Shown: piece by piece, positions 42,012 to 53,797 of the stretch
Layout: the number at the start of each line of letters is the position of its first letter
How positions within the stretch are numbered: position 1 is the stretch's first letter
NCBI RefSeq assembly: GCF_964355755.1
Contig: NC_092673.1
Span: forward strand, 25,487,001-25,551,000
Source: Antedon mediterranea
Taxonomy: Eukaryota; Echinodermata; Crinoidea; Comatulida; Antedonidae
Direction: 5' to 3'
Length of the DNA stretch: 64,000 bases
Made by a program: the position numbers and the translations under genes
Notes under the pieces: model-generated
What the model was told of the DNA's origin: nothing
Database searches by the model: none
What the model saw: only the letters and a program-made list of their open reading frames with translations

Positions 42012-43559
42012 ATGCCTAGACGGGTAAGAATAGTTTGTAGTATATCATTTTTTTGTTACATTTTTTATTTAAATTTAAAAACATATTTAGACAGAATAAA
42101 AACAAGAGGTATAGATATTTCACATGTTTTACATATGGTCCAGTTTTTTTTTAATTGATTAAAAACTTTCATAAATAAAAGAAAAAAACTATAATAATAT
42201 AATAAAATAAATAATAATAAAACTATATCATAAATAAAAAATAATGTAATAACTATGTAGAGATGATGACATAATAAACAATGTAGCCTATGTTATAATA
42301 TTATTATTACACTATTACAGTTAAATAAATAAAAACACTGAATTAAAATTAAATTAATACTAATATTAAATAAATCAATCGTTCCAGTCTATATTGATTG
42401 ATAGAAACTCAATATTTTTTATTATTTTTCTTTTTGTTCTTAGTATTTAGTAATATATCTAATAGCCTAAATCTTTAAAAATGTAAGACTTAATTAAAGA
42501 CTTAATTCTAACCGTCCCTATTTACTTTAAGAGAGTAGTTGTGGTCGGGCCTCCGAGAAGAAGAGGCGCTCCTTTTGGCGCCCTTGCAGTCGGGGCTGTA
42601 GCTGGTGCAGCCATGGCATCCGCTGGATCAAACAGAACACACGGATCCACCGAAACAGTCGTTCATGTTCATGTAAGAAAATAAAAGTACTGGCCTACAC
42701 ATTGTAATATAACATTTGGAACAGACAAAAGCTCGAAATAAAAATCCTCCCAAAATTAGCCCCTACTCGGCTATTGATCATAACAGAATGAATAAAGATG
42801 ATTTCATATTATAATGGATAGGCCTATATTAAAGATGTATTATCCCCCAAAAACATGAAAAATTAAGATTAATAAAATCATTTGAATAGATTATTGTGAA
42901 GTTTTAATAATAAAATAATGTTTCACTAATAAAACAAAATAGGTTAAATCCAATCAAAAACATTGGCTGGCAGCCAATTCGACTATTTTTTGCTTAAAAT
43001 TAGACTTTTTTCAGGTAAATAATTTTTGTTTCGATCTAATTTTTGGTCAAAGTGGATAACTAAATTATAAATTATGTGGCATTTTCAAAAACAATTTTTT
43101 AAGAATTATTTTTTCTGGGGGACAATACCTCTTTAATAAGTCAACGCCAATCAAGTTCAGTGAGCTATAAAGTGAAATGTTGTTTCAAACTGGTACTGAA
43201 ATATAGGCGTACTAATTAATATAATTTAATTATAGGTTGACGGTCAGCAACAACCACAGCAGCAACAAGGTTACCATTATTCACCACAACCAATGACGTC
43301 ACAGAATTACTACCCCAATGGTACACAACCTCACTCGTCCGTCCCGTATCCTGTACCTATGCAGCCTCCTCCGCCCGGTATTGGTTATCCGCCGCAGCCA
43401 CCGTATGGGACAGTGTACCCTCCTTCTGGTCCCACATATCCCCCACCAAGTACCACATACCCGCCAACAAGTGGTCCATATCCACCTGTCCAGCAACCGA
43501 TGCCACAACCTGGTGCAGGCTACCCGCCACCACCAGCCTCGCACCCTTCACCATATTAA
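42012..43559 (+). CDS. Small Pro-rich protein, tandem paralogue B
   Basis: Three exons in phase 0: 42012-42023 (MPRR), 42532-42672, 43236-43559 (stop TAA); 158 residues. Exon 2 has RVVVVGPPRRRGAPFGALAV continuing VGAVAGAAMAS, then TETVVHVH. Exon 3 has a Gln-rich start and then proline-rich repeats (YPPPSTTYPP, GYPPPP) ending HPSPY. Compared with paralogue A the His-rich leader is replaced by an Arg-rich one and the tail is longer. Both start MPR. A MITE-D copy lies in intron 2. The acceptor for exon 2 must be at 42531, because the alternative two bases later gives an immediate stop. Function unknown; the shared hydrophobic core with a YPP-rich tail suggests a membrane- or membrane-organelle-associated scaffold, which is inference only. 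Confidence 0.75.
42832..43138. repeat. MITE-D copy 4
   Basis: TTAAAGATGTATTATCCCCC at the left, TCTGGGGGACAATACCTCTTTAA at the right, CATTGGCTGGCAGCCAATTC inside. In intron 2 of proline-rich gene B, ending about 100 bp before its last exon. Confidence 0.9.
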
Positions 43560-44097
43560 AGTCAGCACCAAATCATTTAAGTAGCAGAATTAAATAGAAA
43601 ACAAACTTAATTTATTCAGAAAATGTGTGTACAGTTTTTAAAATTTTAGCCTAAAATTAATATAAGTAATTGCAATAGAACTCATCATAACACTGGAAGT
43701 GAACTAAGATGGTATTATGGACATATTATATTAGGTTTTAAGAACTTTACTTTACCACTTTATTTTCGTAAAATTGTCAGTTCAAGTTCAAAAAACATTT
43801 ATTTGTTCAACAACGGCATTATACAGTATAATGTGTTCTTTTATATAAGTGATATCATATTGGTTTCATTGTTTCAGGAAATAAAGGAATTTTAACTTAA
43901 AAGTGTGAAGTGCGTTAATTTATGTTTGCCGCCCTCTCTATTTTCTACACTTATTTTATATTTAGCCTCAGCAGTCACCACCGCCACTCCCAAGTTAAGA
44001 CAGAGCATGACATTCCGAATGGTTCGAACAGCTGATATTGGTATACAATTAGGCCAAAATAAAATATTACATTCATGTTATATCTCGTAACAACAAG
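43560..44097. other. Spacer, proline-rich gene B to actin-like gene
   Basis: Short AT-rich gap holding the 3' end of gene B and presumably the promoter and leader of the actin-like gene. No specific promoter motif or coding exon was identified. Confidence 0.45.
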
Positions 44098-47000
44098 ATG
44101 TCTGGTGATAATGCTGCAGTAGTTGTTATCGACAATGGTTCTATTATGTGTAAAGCTGGTTTTGCTGGAGAGGATGCACCTCGGGTCATGTTTCCAGCAA
44201 TCGTTGGTAGGCCTAAGCATCAGGTACGAACCGTCTATGAGTATGTACTCTGCCGTAGAGAACCGGTTTGAAGCCAACCAAGTTAAAGTATCTAGCCTAT
44301 CCTACATTGCGTATCTAATGAATGAGAGAGTAAAGCTAAACAGAATATATGGATTAATAATGTTTTAATTGAAATTTTAGAAAGACAGAAATGTGCTTTT
44401 AGTGCTATGCATATTTTATCTTGTGTTTTTTTTTGTAATGTCAAAGATAAATCAATCGGTAATATAATAGTCATACATACCTCTAACTAAGGTAATGAAT
44501 TATTGATGATTTATGCCTTAACCTCATAGGAAAAAAATAATGCTTCCCTACCTAGTGGCTATTAATCTTTCAAAATATTATTTTTTGTTTACCAAAAGTT
44601 ACTGGAGCAGAAAGAATATTATGTTGGGGATGAAGCCTATTCACAGTTAGACAATCTTGATATTGAATATCCCATAGAGCGTGGTGTTATAACTAACTGG
44701 GATGCAATGGAAAAAATATGGCATCATTGTTTTTACAATGAACTCAAAATCAAGCCAGAGGAACATTTAGTTCTTGTATTGGAACCAGTTATGAACCCAA
44801 CCTCAAACAGAGAGGGGATTATGAAGGTAACTATATAAATGCCAACTTTCCACTAACATATTTTCAATGGTTAGTATTAGAATTATTATTATTAATGAGT
44901 TATGGTATTACTTTCAGAGGAACAAGATGAAATGATTAGAAATGTCACCATATGACCTATTTATTATAACAAACAGTTATTCTTAACTTGAAAAAATGAC
45001 ATTTCTGGAGAATTTGTGAAAGCATATCCAAACAAGAGAGGGTGTTATACAATACAAATTATAAAAGACATCAAACAGTAGGGTGCTATTTAAACAATCT
45101 TGGGTATCTTAAACTTCTCCAATAAACAATGAGCTACTTGTCGTATTCAATTTAGACTTTCACCGTTGAGTACAGTTTTTTTTTTTTTTTTTAGTACTTC
45201 TACGGAGTATTTTGAGCGTTGAGATTGTTCTTAACGAAAAAGCTTTCATTGTCAACGTTTTCTATTCGAATGACTTTCTGTTGAGCACAAATTTACAATT
45301 CGAATACAAAAAGTACTCAACGAATCTTTACGTTGACAACGAAAGTTCCCAATCGAATACGACAATTGATATGATTGAGATGTTTTTTTTCCAAGCAGAA
45401 GAAATTGCACATTAATGGCATGATGAAGGAAGTGGACTCAACATATTAATTAGGTCATATTTCAGTAAACCAGTAAAACAAATTCTTGAAATTTATTTTT
45501 TCCACGGTTTTATCCATTATGTTATTAAAATGATTTCTTCTGTGCAGCCTAATGGTCCATCATCAAAAGACACTTAGTGACTGTGACAGTCACTATCAAT
45601 ATTACAGTATTATTATTTTATAGGTGTTATTTGAGAAATTTAATGTACCTGCAATGTATCTGAGTATCCAAGGTCAAATGTCAATTTATGCGTCCGGTAG
45701 AGGTAGTGCAATAAGTGTGGATATAGGTGATGGGGTGATTCACATCGTACCGATCTATGAGGGATTTGCCATTATGAAAGCTATTCAAAGAATTGAATTT
45801 GGAGGGTGTGACCTAACGCAGTATATGGCTCAGTTGCTTGCTGAAAGAGGATATACATTCATGAATACAGGTTTGTATCAGTCATTTTTGTAATGTTCAA
45901 GTAACATACCATTTGAATGGTCAAGAAACAAGGCCATGTACATGGCTGCAGTCGCATGCTCAAGTTAGTGTTTACCGACCGACCAACCGATCAAAATTGC
46001 TGAGCATGTTTATAAAATGTTGAAAACATTTATATTTTTTAAATTTACACGTGCAAAGCCTGTCACTTTTGACGTTCTCGTATAACGTAATTTCGAGTTG
46101 GAAAGTGAATCAAATATGATGACATTATTAAAGAAAGGTTGTAAAACAGAAATCGGGCAAAAAGAGTGCGTATTAATGTTTAACGTGCGCACTCATTGCA
46201 ATTTTTTAAACGCTTAAAATTGCCTGAAACGTACTCTCATTTCATCGAAAATAAATTTGAAAATTTTGAAAATTTTAAGTGCGCGAACGCATGTGTTATA
46301 TGCGCTACGCACGTAATTGTATTGCCGTATTACCAACCAACATAGTAAGCTGTAGAGTCGCGTTGTACGCGACTAAAAACAAGCCATTTGAATGGTCAAG
46401 AAAAATAGGCCATTCGAATGGTCAAGAAAAAACAGGCCATTTAAATGGTCAAGAAAAAAACAGGCCATTTGAATGGTCAAGAAAAAACAAGCCATTTGAA
46501 TGGTCAAGAAAAAAACAGGCCATTTGAATGGTCAAGAAAAAAAAGGCCATTTAAATGGTCAAGGAAAAAACAAGCCATTTGAATGGTCAAGGAAAAAACA
46601 GGCCATTTAAATGGTCAAAAATCAACTGGCCATTTGGATGGTCAAGAAAAAAGTCATTTAAATGGTCAAGTAAAAAACATGCCATTTGAATGGTCAAGGA
46701 AAAAACAGGCCATTTAAATGGTCAAAAAACAACTGGCCATTTGGATGGTCAAGAAAAAAGTCATTTAAATGGTCAAGTAAAAAACATGCCATTTGAATGG
46801 TCAAGGGAAAAAAAACGGGCCAGTTGAATGGTCAAGGAAAAAACAGGCCATTTGAATGAAAAAATGAAAATGAAAAAACGGTGCCGGCCATAATCAAGTA
46901 GTTTCTATCAGTGGTTTTTTAATTTTGCAATTTGTGCGTTTGACATAATCAGACGATTATGTTGTTTCAAAGAACGGAGTGAGAATATTCTCAATAATCA

Positions 47001-47635
47001 TTGTTAACAGCAGGTAGCCTTGATTAACAAGTCAATATGTAAAAATATTCATTAATATTGAATTTAACAGCTTGTCCATTTAGATTTAATTAAACAAAAA
47101 TTATGTGGTTTTTTTAGCCGAGATGGAAAGCGTAAGAAAATTAAAGGACAGCCTCTGCTACGTCGCTGAAGATTTTCAACAAGAGTTAGCATCAGCATCG
47201 TCAAATCCATCACTAGCAAAGAGTTACCAACTTGCAGATGGTCGCGAGATAACCCTTGGAGAAGAAAGATTCCGATGTCCGGAAGTTCTTTTTGATCCGT
47301 CTTTGATGGAACTGGATCATTGCGGCATTCACCAGATTGTTTATAACAGTATAATGAAGTGTGATATTGATACACGTGGTGACATATACTGCAGTATTGT
47401 GATCTCTGGCGGAACTTCTCTAATACCAGGATTTGCCGAGAGGCTCCAGAAGGAAATAAAATCACTGGCTCCTAAGTCCATGAGAGTAAGGGTAGTAGCC
47501 GCACAGGAACGAAAGTTTAATGTATGGATAGGGGGATCTATTTTAGGGTCGTTGAGTACATTTCAAAAGATGTGGATTACTCGGAAAGAGTACGACGAAC
47601 TTGGCAATCGTGCTATTAAAAAATTAGTTTTATGA
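44098..47635 (+). CDS. Divergent actin-like protein
   Basis: Four exons: 44098-44223, 44599-44826, 45624-45870, 47118-47635; 372 residues (conventional actin 375-376). Nucleotide-binding loops are kept: [35 protein letters not shown] and [10 protein letters not shown], as are NERFRCPE-like [11 protein letters not shown] and [19 protein letters not shown]. So the fold and ATP site look intact. Differences from filament-forming actin: the D-loop between HQ and YVGDEA is four residues shorter (LLEQKEY), the methylated His73 position is Arg ([11 protein letters not shown]), and the C-terminus is IKKLVL instead of RKCF. It is not a recognisable ARP1-ARP11 class. Actin-derived lineage-specific or germline-type actin-like protein is the best guess; filament incorporation is doubtful. 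Intron 3 contains a 27-bp satellite interrupted by a small mobile element. Confidence 0.85.
45927..46379 (+). repeat. Rolling-end element copy 2, inserted in a satellite
   Basis: Longest copy, about 450 bp: starts ACAAGGCCATGTACATGGCT (containing the perfect palindrome GCCATGTACATGGC) and ends GAGTCGCGTTGTACGCGACTAAAAA. It is flanked on both sides by units of the 27-bp satellite (CCATTTGAATGGTCAAGAAA), showing it inserted into the array. In intron 3 of the actin-like gene. Confidence 0.78.
46380..46856. repeat. 27-bp satellite, about 18 units
   Basis: Head-to-tail variants of AGGCCATTTGAATGGTCAAG AAAAAAC. Variants alternate between CCATTTGAATGG and the perfect palindrome CCATTTAAATGG. A higher-order unit of about 107 bp is duplicated at 46570-46680 and 46680-46790. 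One more unit lies left of the inserted element at 45910-45926. Confidence 0.93.
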
Positions 47636-47788
47636 GACAAAATTTAGTATCAGTACTCTCCCAACTCAGAACAGAATTGAAAATTTTAAACTGTCGGACA
47701 TTTATTTTTTATTAGGGAGCTTAAGATTTTCATCTTTAAGATTTATGAATTTGACAAAAAAATGTCTGTCTATTACCATACATGATGT

Positions 47789-47895
47789 ACATTGTTCAAG
47801 CAAGCCAATCTAACAACAGGATGCTTAGCTTCGGATATTAAAGAGTTTATCTGTGGCTGCGACACGATCAGTTCCATGCCCCTTACCACGTTTGC
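47789..47895. repeat. Repeat F copy 1
   Basis: CAATCTAACAACAGGATGCT...TTTATCTGTGGCTGCGACAC GATCAGTTCC...CCCC. The same ordered phrases recur at 50938-51045. The GC-rich core GTGGCTGCGACACGATCAG is identical. Class unknown. Confidence 0.7.
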
Positions 47896-48837
47896 GCTGA
47901 GAATGTACACATAGTACAGTAATGTTGGTATTTGTCACAGCCAGACAAAAGATCAAAGGACTTGGCAAAGCGAGCTCAGTGTCCTGTTGTCTGATTGCCT
48001 TGGTTCAAGTCATTTTAATTTTCAAATTCCTAGTCTCCTAATTTTAAACAGATTATACTGAAAATAAATATTAACAATGTATTTATCTTGCCTAGATTAA
48101 GTGTAATATGTTATAGTAAATAGTGCAATTAGAATTAGTTGTTTTATACTAAGCATGGCTAATGAAATGAATGCTAATGAAATGTATTTAAAAAGGCTTC
48201 TGTTTTGTAAGTACTAAATTTTAATTTAACGAAAGCGGCAAAGAGATGCAGGAGATGGAGAAGCCTTAGGATGGGGGTCGACGGTAAGGGTGGGTGGGAG
48301 GGTTCCTACGGTAATGGTGGGTGCGAAAGAATAAATAGTACACAAACCAGATGTAGTGGGTGCCGTGTTGAAATGTAAACCATAATATGTATATATAATA
48401 ATATATTATATAAATTATATTTCATTTAACTGTAAACTGTTAAATATGTTTAAACTTGCATTTAATGTTTTTCCTCCATGGTGCTAACACTAAACCCAAT
48501 AATATTAACAATTTAATATTAGATTATTACATTTTGTGTAAATAGATTTATTTAACATAGAATTAAGGTTTATACTATTATATACTAATATACTATATAG
48601 TTGTATACCAGCCTATAATAGTCACAATGGATCGCTGTAGGTGTGGTTAACATTTGAAATAATACATTTATATACATTTTATATTTTACCAGTTTATATT
48701 TGATAAATTTTAGAGTAATTTGTATTAATGGATTATGCACTTTAGTGTTTTTAGAAAAAGAAATCACGTACTTGTTTATTAAATTGTTCAACGAAAAGAT
48801 TTTTTAGAAGTTTTTAGATTTGTTTTGTTTTGAAAAA

Positions 48838-49040
48838 AATAGGCCATTTGAATGGTGAAGAAAAAAACAGGCCATTTGAATGGTCAAGAAAAAACAGGCC
48901 ATTTAAATGGTCAAGAAAAAAGCCATTTGAATGGTCAAGAAAAAAACAGTTAATTTGAATGGTCAAGAAAAAACAGGCCATTTGAATGGTCAAGAAAAAC
49001 AAGCCATTTGAATGGTAAAATAAAAAACAAGCCATTTGAA
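48838..49040. repeat. 27-bp satellite, second block
   Basis: Eight units of the same AGGCCATTTGAATGGTCAAG repeat seen in intron 3 of the actin-like gene, in the same orientation, 1.2 kb past its stop codon. The last coding exon therefore lies between two direct satellite blocks. Confidence 0.92.
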
Positions 49041-50644
49041 TATAAAGAGGTTAACTTGAAATTTATTATCGCAATTTATTATATATAAATAAATTGAACA
49101 TAAAATATCGCATATAAAACATACAAAATATAGCACTTTAAGTAATCAAAAATCAAAAAGATGCATAAAGAACAAATACACATTATTCGCAGGGCTGTGC
49201 AGGATGAAAACATGAAAACACAATGGTTTGTAATGAATGATTTTGATTTTTTAGTTTTACATAATGGTAAACAAAATTCATTACTGTGTCTATTGTAAAA
49301 TCCCATCGTTTCGGTAATGAAATGATAAGGCCCAATTCTGTGATTTTCATTCTTAAATTTCTGAAAATATTGCCTGCACATCCAGGTTCGTCGTAGTTAA
49401 GCTACTAGTAGGCCTACTGATAAAACCAAAGCCCCTCATCCTATAATATTTAACACAATACCTCGCATGCTATACTCGTGTATCCGCTTTTTTTTAAGTC
49501 GCTGCATGGATATCAACCCTCGGGGAAAAAAAGAAGTTTTTCATACATATCACATTTTGTGAATTAGATTACCCTGTTAAACAAAATCAATACATACATT
49601 CAATACCTAGATTACAACATCACATACACCTTTACAACTAATTAAAAAACACCACCTTGAATATGTCGTAGATTTTTGTACAAAACCGTACACCTGCATC
49701 TTGCCGCCAGACGTCTCGTGAACGGATAAAGCATATTGATTAATAGTATAATTCTAACATTAGTAAAAGTAAAATACCCGTCTATCCGTTTCATGCGCCG
49801 ATTCACACGGCATTATGTTACAGTACTTATAAAAATCCAAGGCGGTCAATCGGCTACTGTACTTCATTAAAAATTGCTATTAGGGTTCAATAGGAATTTG
49901 CGTGCCATACACGAATTATCAATATTAAAAACTAATCAATGGTTGTACATTCTATGAGAGATGTTATAGGCTAAATCATTTTTGGAAAATGTGTATGAAC
50001 GAAAATTCTGCGGTAAGCCTACTCAACACTTTAGATATCAGAAGGTCTCTATGAAATTAACTACAGTAGGGCCTATTAGTTATTATATTGACAGTGGAAT
50101 GTATTTTCCAAAACCATGGCGCTTAATCCTTTTGGCTGTTTGCTTTACCGTTTTGATTTAGCTTTCATGCTTATTTTATTTGGATCTTCATTGCTATAAA
50201 GTTTTCAGTAATTTTAAATATTTAATAGTTATTTAATTTGTGCGCTTTTATTGATCCCATTAAGAACGTAGCACGTGTGCAATTATTTTTTTTTAAATAG
50301 ATTTACGAACTGTGTAATCTTGAACTCAAACAGAGAATGAATTACATTAATGTTTCTGAAAGTAGGTCAGAAAGATCCGGTCGTATGAAAGGAAGGCGAT
50401 AGTAAAATCCGTTATACATTTTGCTGTATTTCTGAAATACCACGAACAATACTTGCGACATGTATATCTACTTAATCTTAATGGTTTGTCAATGATTTAC
50501 TTGCTTATAAAAAGAAGCAGCATTATAAGAGTGCTAATTCCATTTAATAATGTGATAAATCACGACTCAACCGATACTAAGTATCATTATACGGTACTCT
50601 ACAATTCCTTCCTTTCTTAGGTCATTTTTTCGATAATAGAGAGC

Positions 50645-50790
50645 AGTGGCCGTATTCACCTATCACACATAAGTGAGATATTTCCCTTAAAAAGTATTCA
50701 GTTAGATAGGCGATTGTTCTTTTAATTCTCAGGGTAAGCCTTTTCTCTTAGCATAAGTGTAACTGGTAAATATGGCCATAGGAAACTCAA
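50645..50790. repeat. MITE-F
   Basis: About 145 bp with inverted ends AGTGGCCGTATTCACCTATCACAC and GTGTAACTGGTAAATATGGCCAT. A partial relative (GTGGTTGTATTCACCAATCACACTTAAG) lies at 14214-14265. Confidence 0.65.
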
Positions 50791-50937
50791 TTTAATACAG
50801 AAAATAGGCTTACCACAATAAACTAAATAGGCCTATTATTGTTTTTGTAAATTAGGTTCAAATGACATAGAGTAGAGTCTGGTTTTAATAGGACACGTCG
50901 ATGAAAATTATTTTACGGTCGCCATAAGTCACAGCAC

Positions 50938-51045
50938 GGTTTAACCAAGACAATCTAACAACATGATGCTGCAGGGCTCCGAAGACCAAATGGTTTATCT
51001 GTGGCTGCGACACGATCAGTTCCGCCCCTCAAACTCGCGCGTTTA
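50938..51045. repeat. Repeat F copy 2
   Basis: CAATCTAACAACATGATGCT, GGTTTATCTGTGGCTGCGAC and ACGATCAGTTCCGCCCCT, paralleling 47789-47895. Confidence 0.7.
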
Positions 51046-51426
51046 GTTTAGAACTAAAGACCTAAGTTAGATTAAAACCGTTTAAAACTAAAGTTAAATT
51101 TAAAATATCTAAATATACAAACAATATCTCGTATATATAAGCTTAAAAACAACCCATTAACGTAATATTTTAATAGATAAAAAGAACATTCCAATCCCAG
51201 TGGGTAGATAATGACGATTTAAGTATAATCAAACAAGCCGATTTTAACATTAATTAGTTAAAAGCATTATTTTATATTAAATATCGATGTTTAAAGACGA
51301 CAAAGAATATTTATATTAATTTAACATGTGCACACAAACTATTTTCATAATAACGGCGCCACACATTCGAGTCGGATTCGAGTACAGTACTTTAGTAAGC
51401 CTTACTGTTTTTTCTTCGCCATATTT

Positions 51427-51469
51427 AATAATAATAATAATAATAATAACAATAATAATAATAATTATA
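51427..51469. repeat. AAT microsatellite
   Basis: About 14 units of AAT/AAC trinucleotide in the actin-like to GPCR spacer. Confidence 0.9.
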
Positions 51470-52011
51470 TTTAATGCGCTTACCATAGTAATGAACCTAT
51501 GAATTTCTAGGCTTTAGATAAATCATACTTCACTTAATAATGATAAAATGAATTTAATAAAATATGGATATTAATATTACAGATAGGCAATTTATATCGT
51601 TCTCATTGTTTCGCGGACAATACGCGTTTATTATCCGCGCGTGACACTCGCAGATTAGATGATTTTTTTCTACATTAAATAACCCACGAATTTTGCACGA
51701 GCAATGCACGCGAGTATATATTTGACATACCGCTGAGTGGCAATTGCACTTTAATGTCATTGCACTGTGCGAAGAATCAATCGATAATATGATTCTCTTA
51801 TGCATTTAATTGACCGAAAAACAGTTTAGTTGCAATTAAATAAAAAATAACATACAAAATATATCATAATGGACATTTATATGAAAAAAAACACAATAGC
51901 AGCCTTTTAGCAATATCAATTTATCTATCTACTCAATGCCATAACTCATATTGAATAGTCAATAATGTAGTTATTATTTTAAAAAGTAAAAATAAAAACA
52001 TACACGGCCTC

Positions 52012-52222
52012 AAGCTTGGTTCCCACTAGCGACGCAACGTAACGCAACCTACACGACGTAAGAAAATGCCCTTCCAATAATTGTGTTTGCCCCACCTGCG
52101 TGAAATCAAACTGCGATTTTTGCAGCACTGTTGCGTCGTCGGTTCCCACTTGTGATTACGAGCAATACAGCACTTTGCGTCAATACGTCGCTGCGCTACG
52201 TTCTAGTGGGAACCATGCTTCA
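52012..52222. repeat. MITE-B copy 2
   Basis: AAGCTTGGTTCCCACTAGCG at the left and TTCTAGTGGGAACCATGCTT at the right. The interior AATGCCCTTCCAATAATTGTG and GCAGCACTGTTGCGTCGTCGG is shared with copy 4, so copies 2 and 4 are one subfamily. Confidence 0.88.
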
Positions 52223-52559
52223 AAATGGGTTTCTTCCGCTGCATATTATTGCTTTCGTTCTGTGGCATTGAACAGCAGCATGCAATGGTAATCCACAGGT
52301 AGCATACAGTATTCAACCTGGCTAAAGATTTATGCAAATGTACGTACTCATCAATGAAAGCAAGATAGGTGGCAGCAAATTTTACTTTTCACTTTTACTT
52401 ACAAACCATACTGGCGCCCTCCTACATTATTTAATGTTTGTTTAACAGGTAAAAATAAATTCGATTTTATTAAACATTTATTTGTATAAATTAGATGATC
52501 AAATAAGTATTACCGATTCCCAGTGCTCTCTCCATATTATGACAATACTTGTACAGTGT

Positions 52560-52700
52560 TAAAGGAAAATTTCATAATACATCATCTCATGTGCAACACA
52601 CGACATGACTGTATCGTGGTTATCTATGATGCAATGCGATACGTTATGAGACACATGTGATGCTGTATTACATAATTTTCCTATGATACTGGAGACATTT
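52560..52700. repeat. MITE-C copy 2
   Basis: AATACATCATCTCATGTGC at the left and CACATGTGATGCTGTATTAC with TTTCCTATGATACTGG at the right; diverged from copy 1. Confidence 0.65.
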
Positions 52701-53054
52701 TCTCGACAAAACCAGTGAAAGAGGCAGTTCCAGATTCTTAGTTTAACCACCAGAAGCAGACCTATAACGACAGATATGGCAGAACAGAGTAAAACACACA
52801 GAATATTTTATTCGTTATAAGCATTTTATTAAGAAAAACTTCATAGAAACCGGTATTCAACACACGTGTTCGATTAATAGTTCGTATTATGTACTGACGT
52901 TAATGACTGTAAAATGTTGAGTTTCTAAATATTTTATTTGCATCTTTAAAATGGCCATATTTTGTAATATTTTACAACAACAACATGGTGAGAGATTGCA
53001 CATCAAGTGAACTTAACAAACTACCATTAGACCACGTGTCACGGTTATTCCGTT

Positions 53055-53222
53055 TAAAGTGTGGTTCCCACTAGGACGCAACGCAAGGACGTAAGCGCAA
53101 CGTAAGCGAGTTGACAAATCAAAATCGATGGACTATTCAAACTGTCGCTTGTCATTGGTCAACTCTCTTGCGTTGCGTCTACGTCCTTGCGTTGCGTTTT
53201 TGTGGGAATCACGCTTTATAGT
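53055..53222. repeat. MITE-B copy 3
   Basis: GGTTCCCACTAGGACGCAAC at the left, CGTCCTTGCGTTGCGTTTTTGTGGGAATCAC at the right. The interior TCGCTTGTCATTGGTCAACTC differs from copies 2 and 4 and matches copies 1 and 5. Confidence 0.88.
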
Positions 53223-53395
53223 CAATTTCATTGATGCTTAAAATAACAAAACATAGAAGTAAGTCGAGATACCTTTTTACTGAGTTGATGCTTTGAACTT
53301 TTTTGTTTGTTTTTTTTCGATATCGGTAATAGTGACGGTCGGGTAGCCGGAGAAGAAGGTCACGTTGCGTTTTTTAACGAAATCTGGATGAGTAC

Positions 53396-53612
53396 AGCTT
53401 GGTTCCCACTAGCGACGCAACCTACGCAACGTAGGAAAATACCCTTCCAATAATTGTGTTTTCCTCCACCTATCCCCACCCCCCGCCGCGCCTGCGTGAA
53501 ATCAAAACTTCGTTCGATGTTTGCAGCACTGTGCGTCGTCGGTTTTCACTTGTGATTATGCAATACAGCAATTTGTTGCGTTGCGTCCTAGTGGGACCCA
53601 CGCTTAAAGATT
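53396..53612. repeat. MITE-B copy 4
   Basis: AGCTTGGTTCCCACTAGCGA at the left and GCGTCCTAGTGGGACCCACGCTT at the right, with the copy-2 type interior including a C-rich insertion near 53465. Confidence 0.88.
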
Positions 53613-53656
53613 GAACGGTTCTACTCGTTTTACTATTTTGAGGGAATGTACCTTAA

Positions 53657-53797
53657 TGCTTGGTTTTCACGAAACACAATAACGTAACGCAAAGTAAGTG
53701 ATTTTACCAATCACAAGTGAAGGATTATACAAACTGTAGCTTGTCATTGGTTAGCTCGCTTGCGTTATGTCTACATCTTTGCGATGCGTTTCTAGGC
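53657..53797. repeat. MITE-B copy 5
   Basis: TGCTTGGTTTTCACGAAACA at the left, TTTGCGATGCGTTTCTAGGC at the right, with GCTTGTCATTGGTTAGCTCG inside; the most eroded copy, 170 bp from the GPCR stop codon. Confidence 0.7.

Noticed and set aside
43299-43584. Antisense and alternate-frame ORFs over the last exon of proline-rich gene B
   Set aside because: Shadows of the low-complexity coding exon.
45212-45415. 67-codon frame in intron 2 of the actin-like gene
   Set aside because: No similarity to actin and the flanking exons join perfectly without it.
46279-46527. 82-codon frame with repeated [14 protein letters not shown]
   Set aside because: Translation of the 27-bp satellite.
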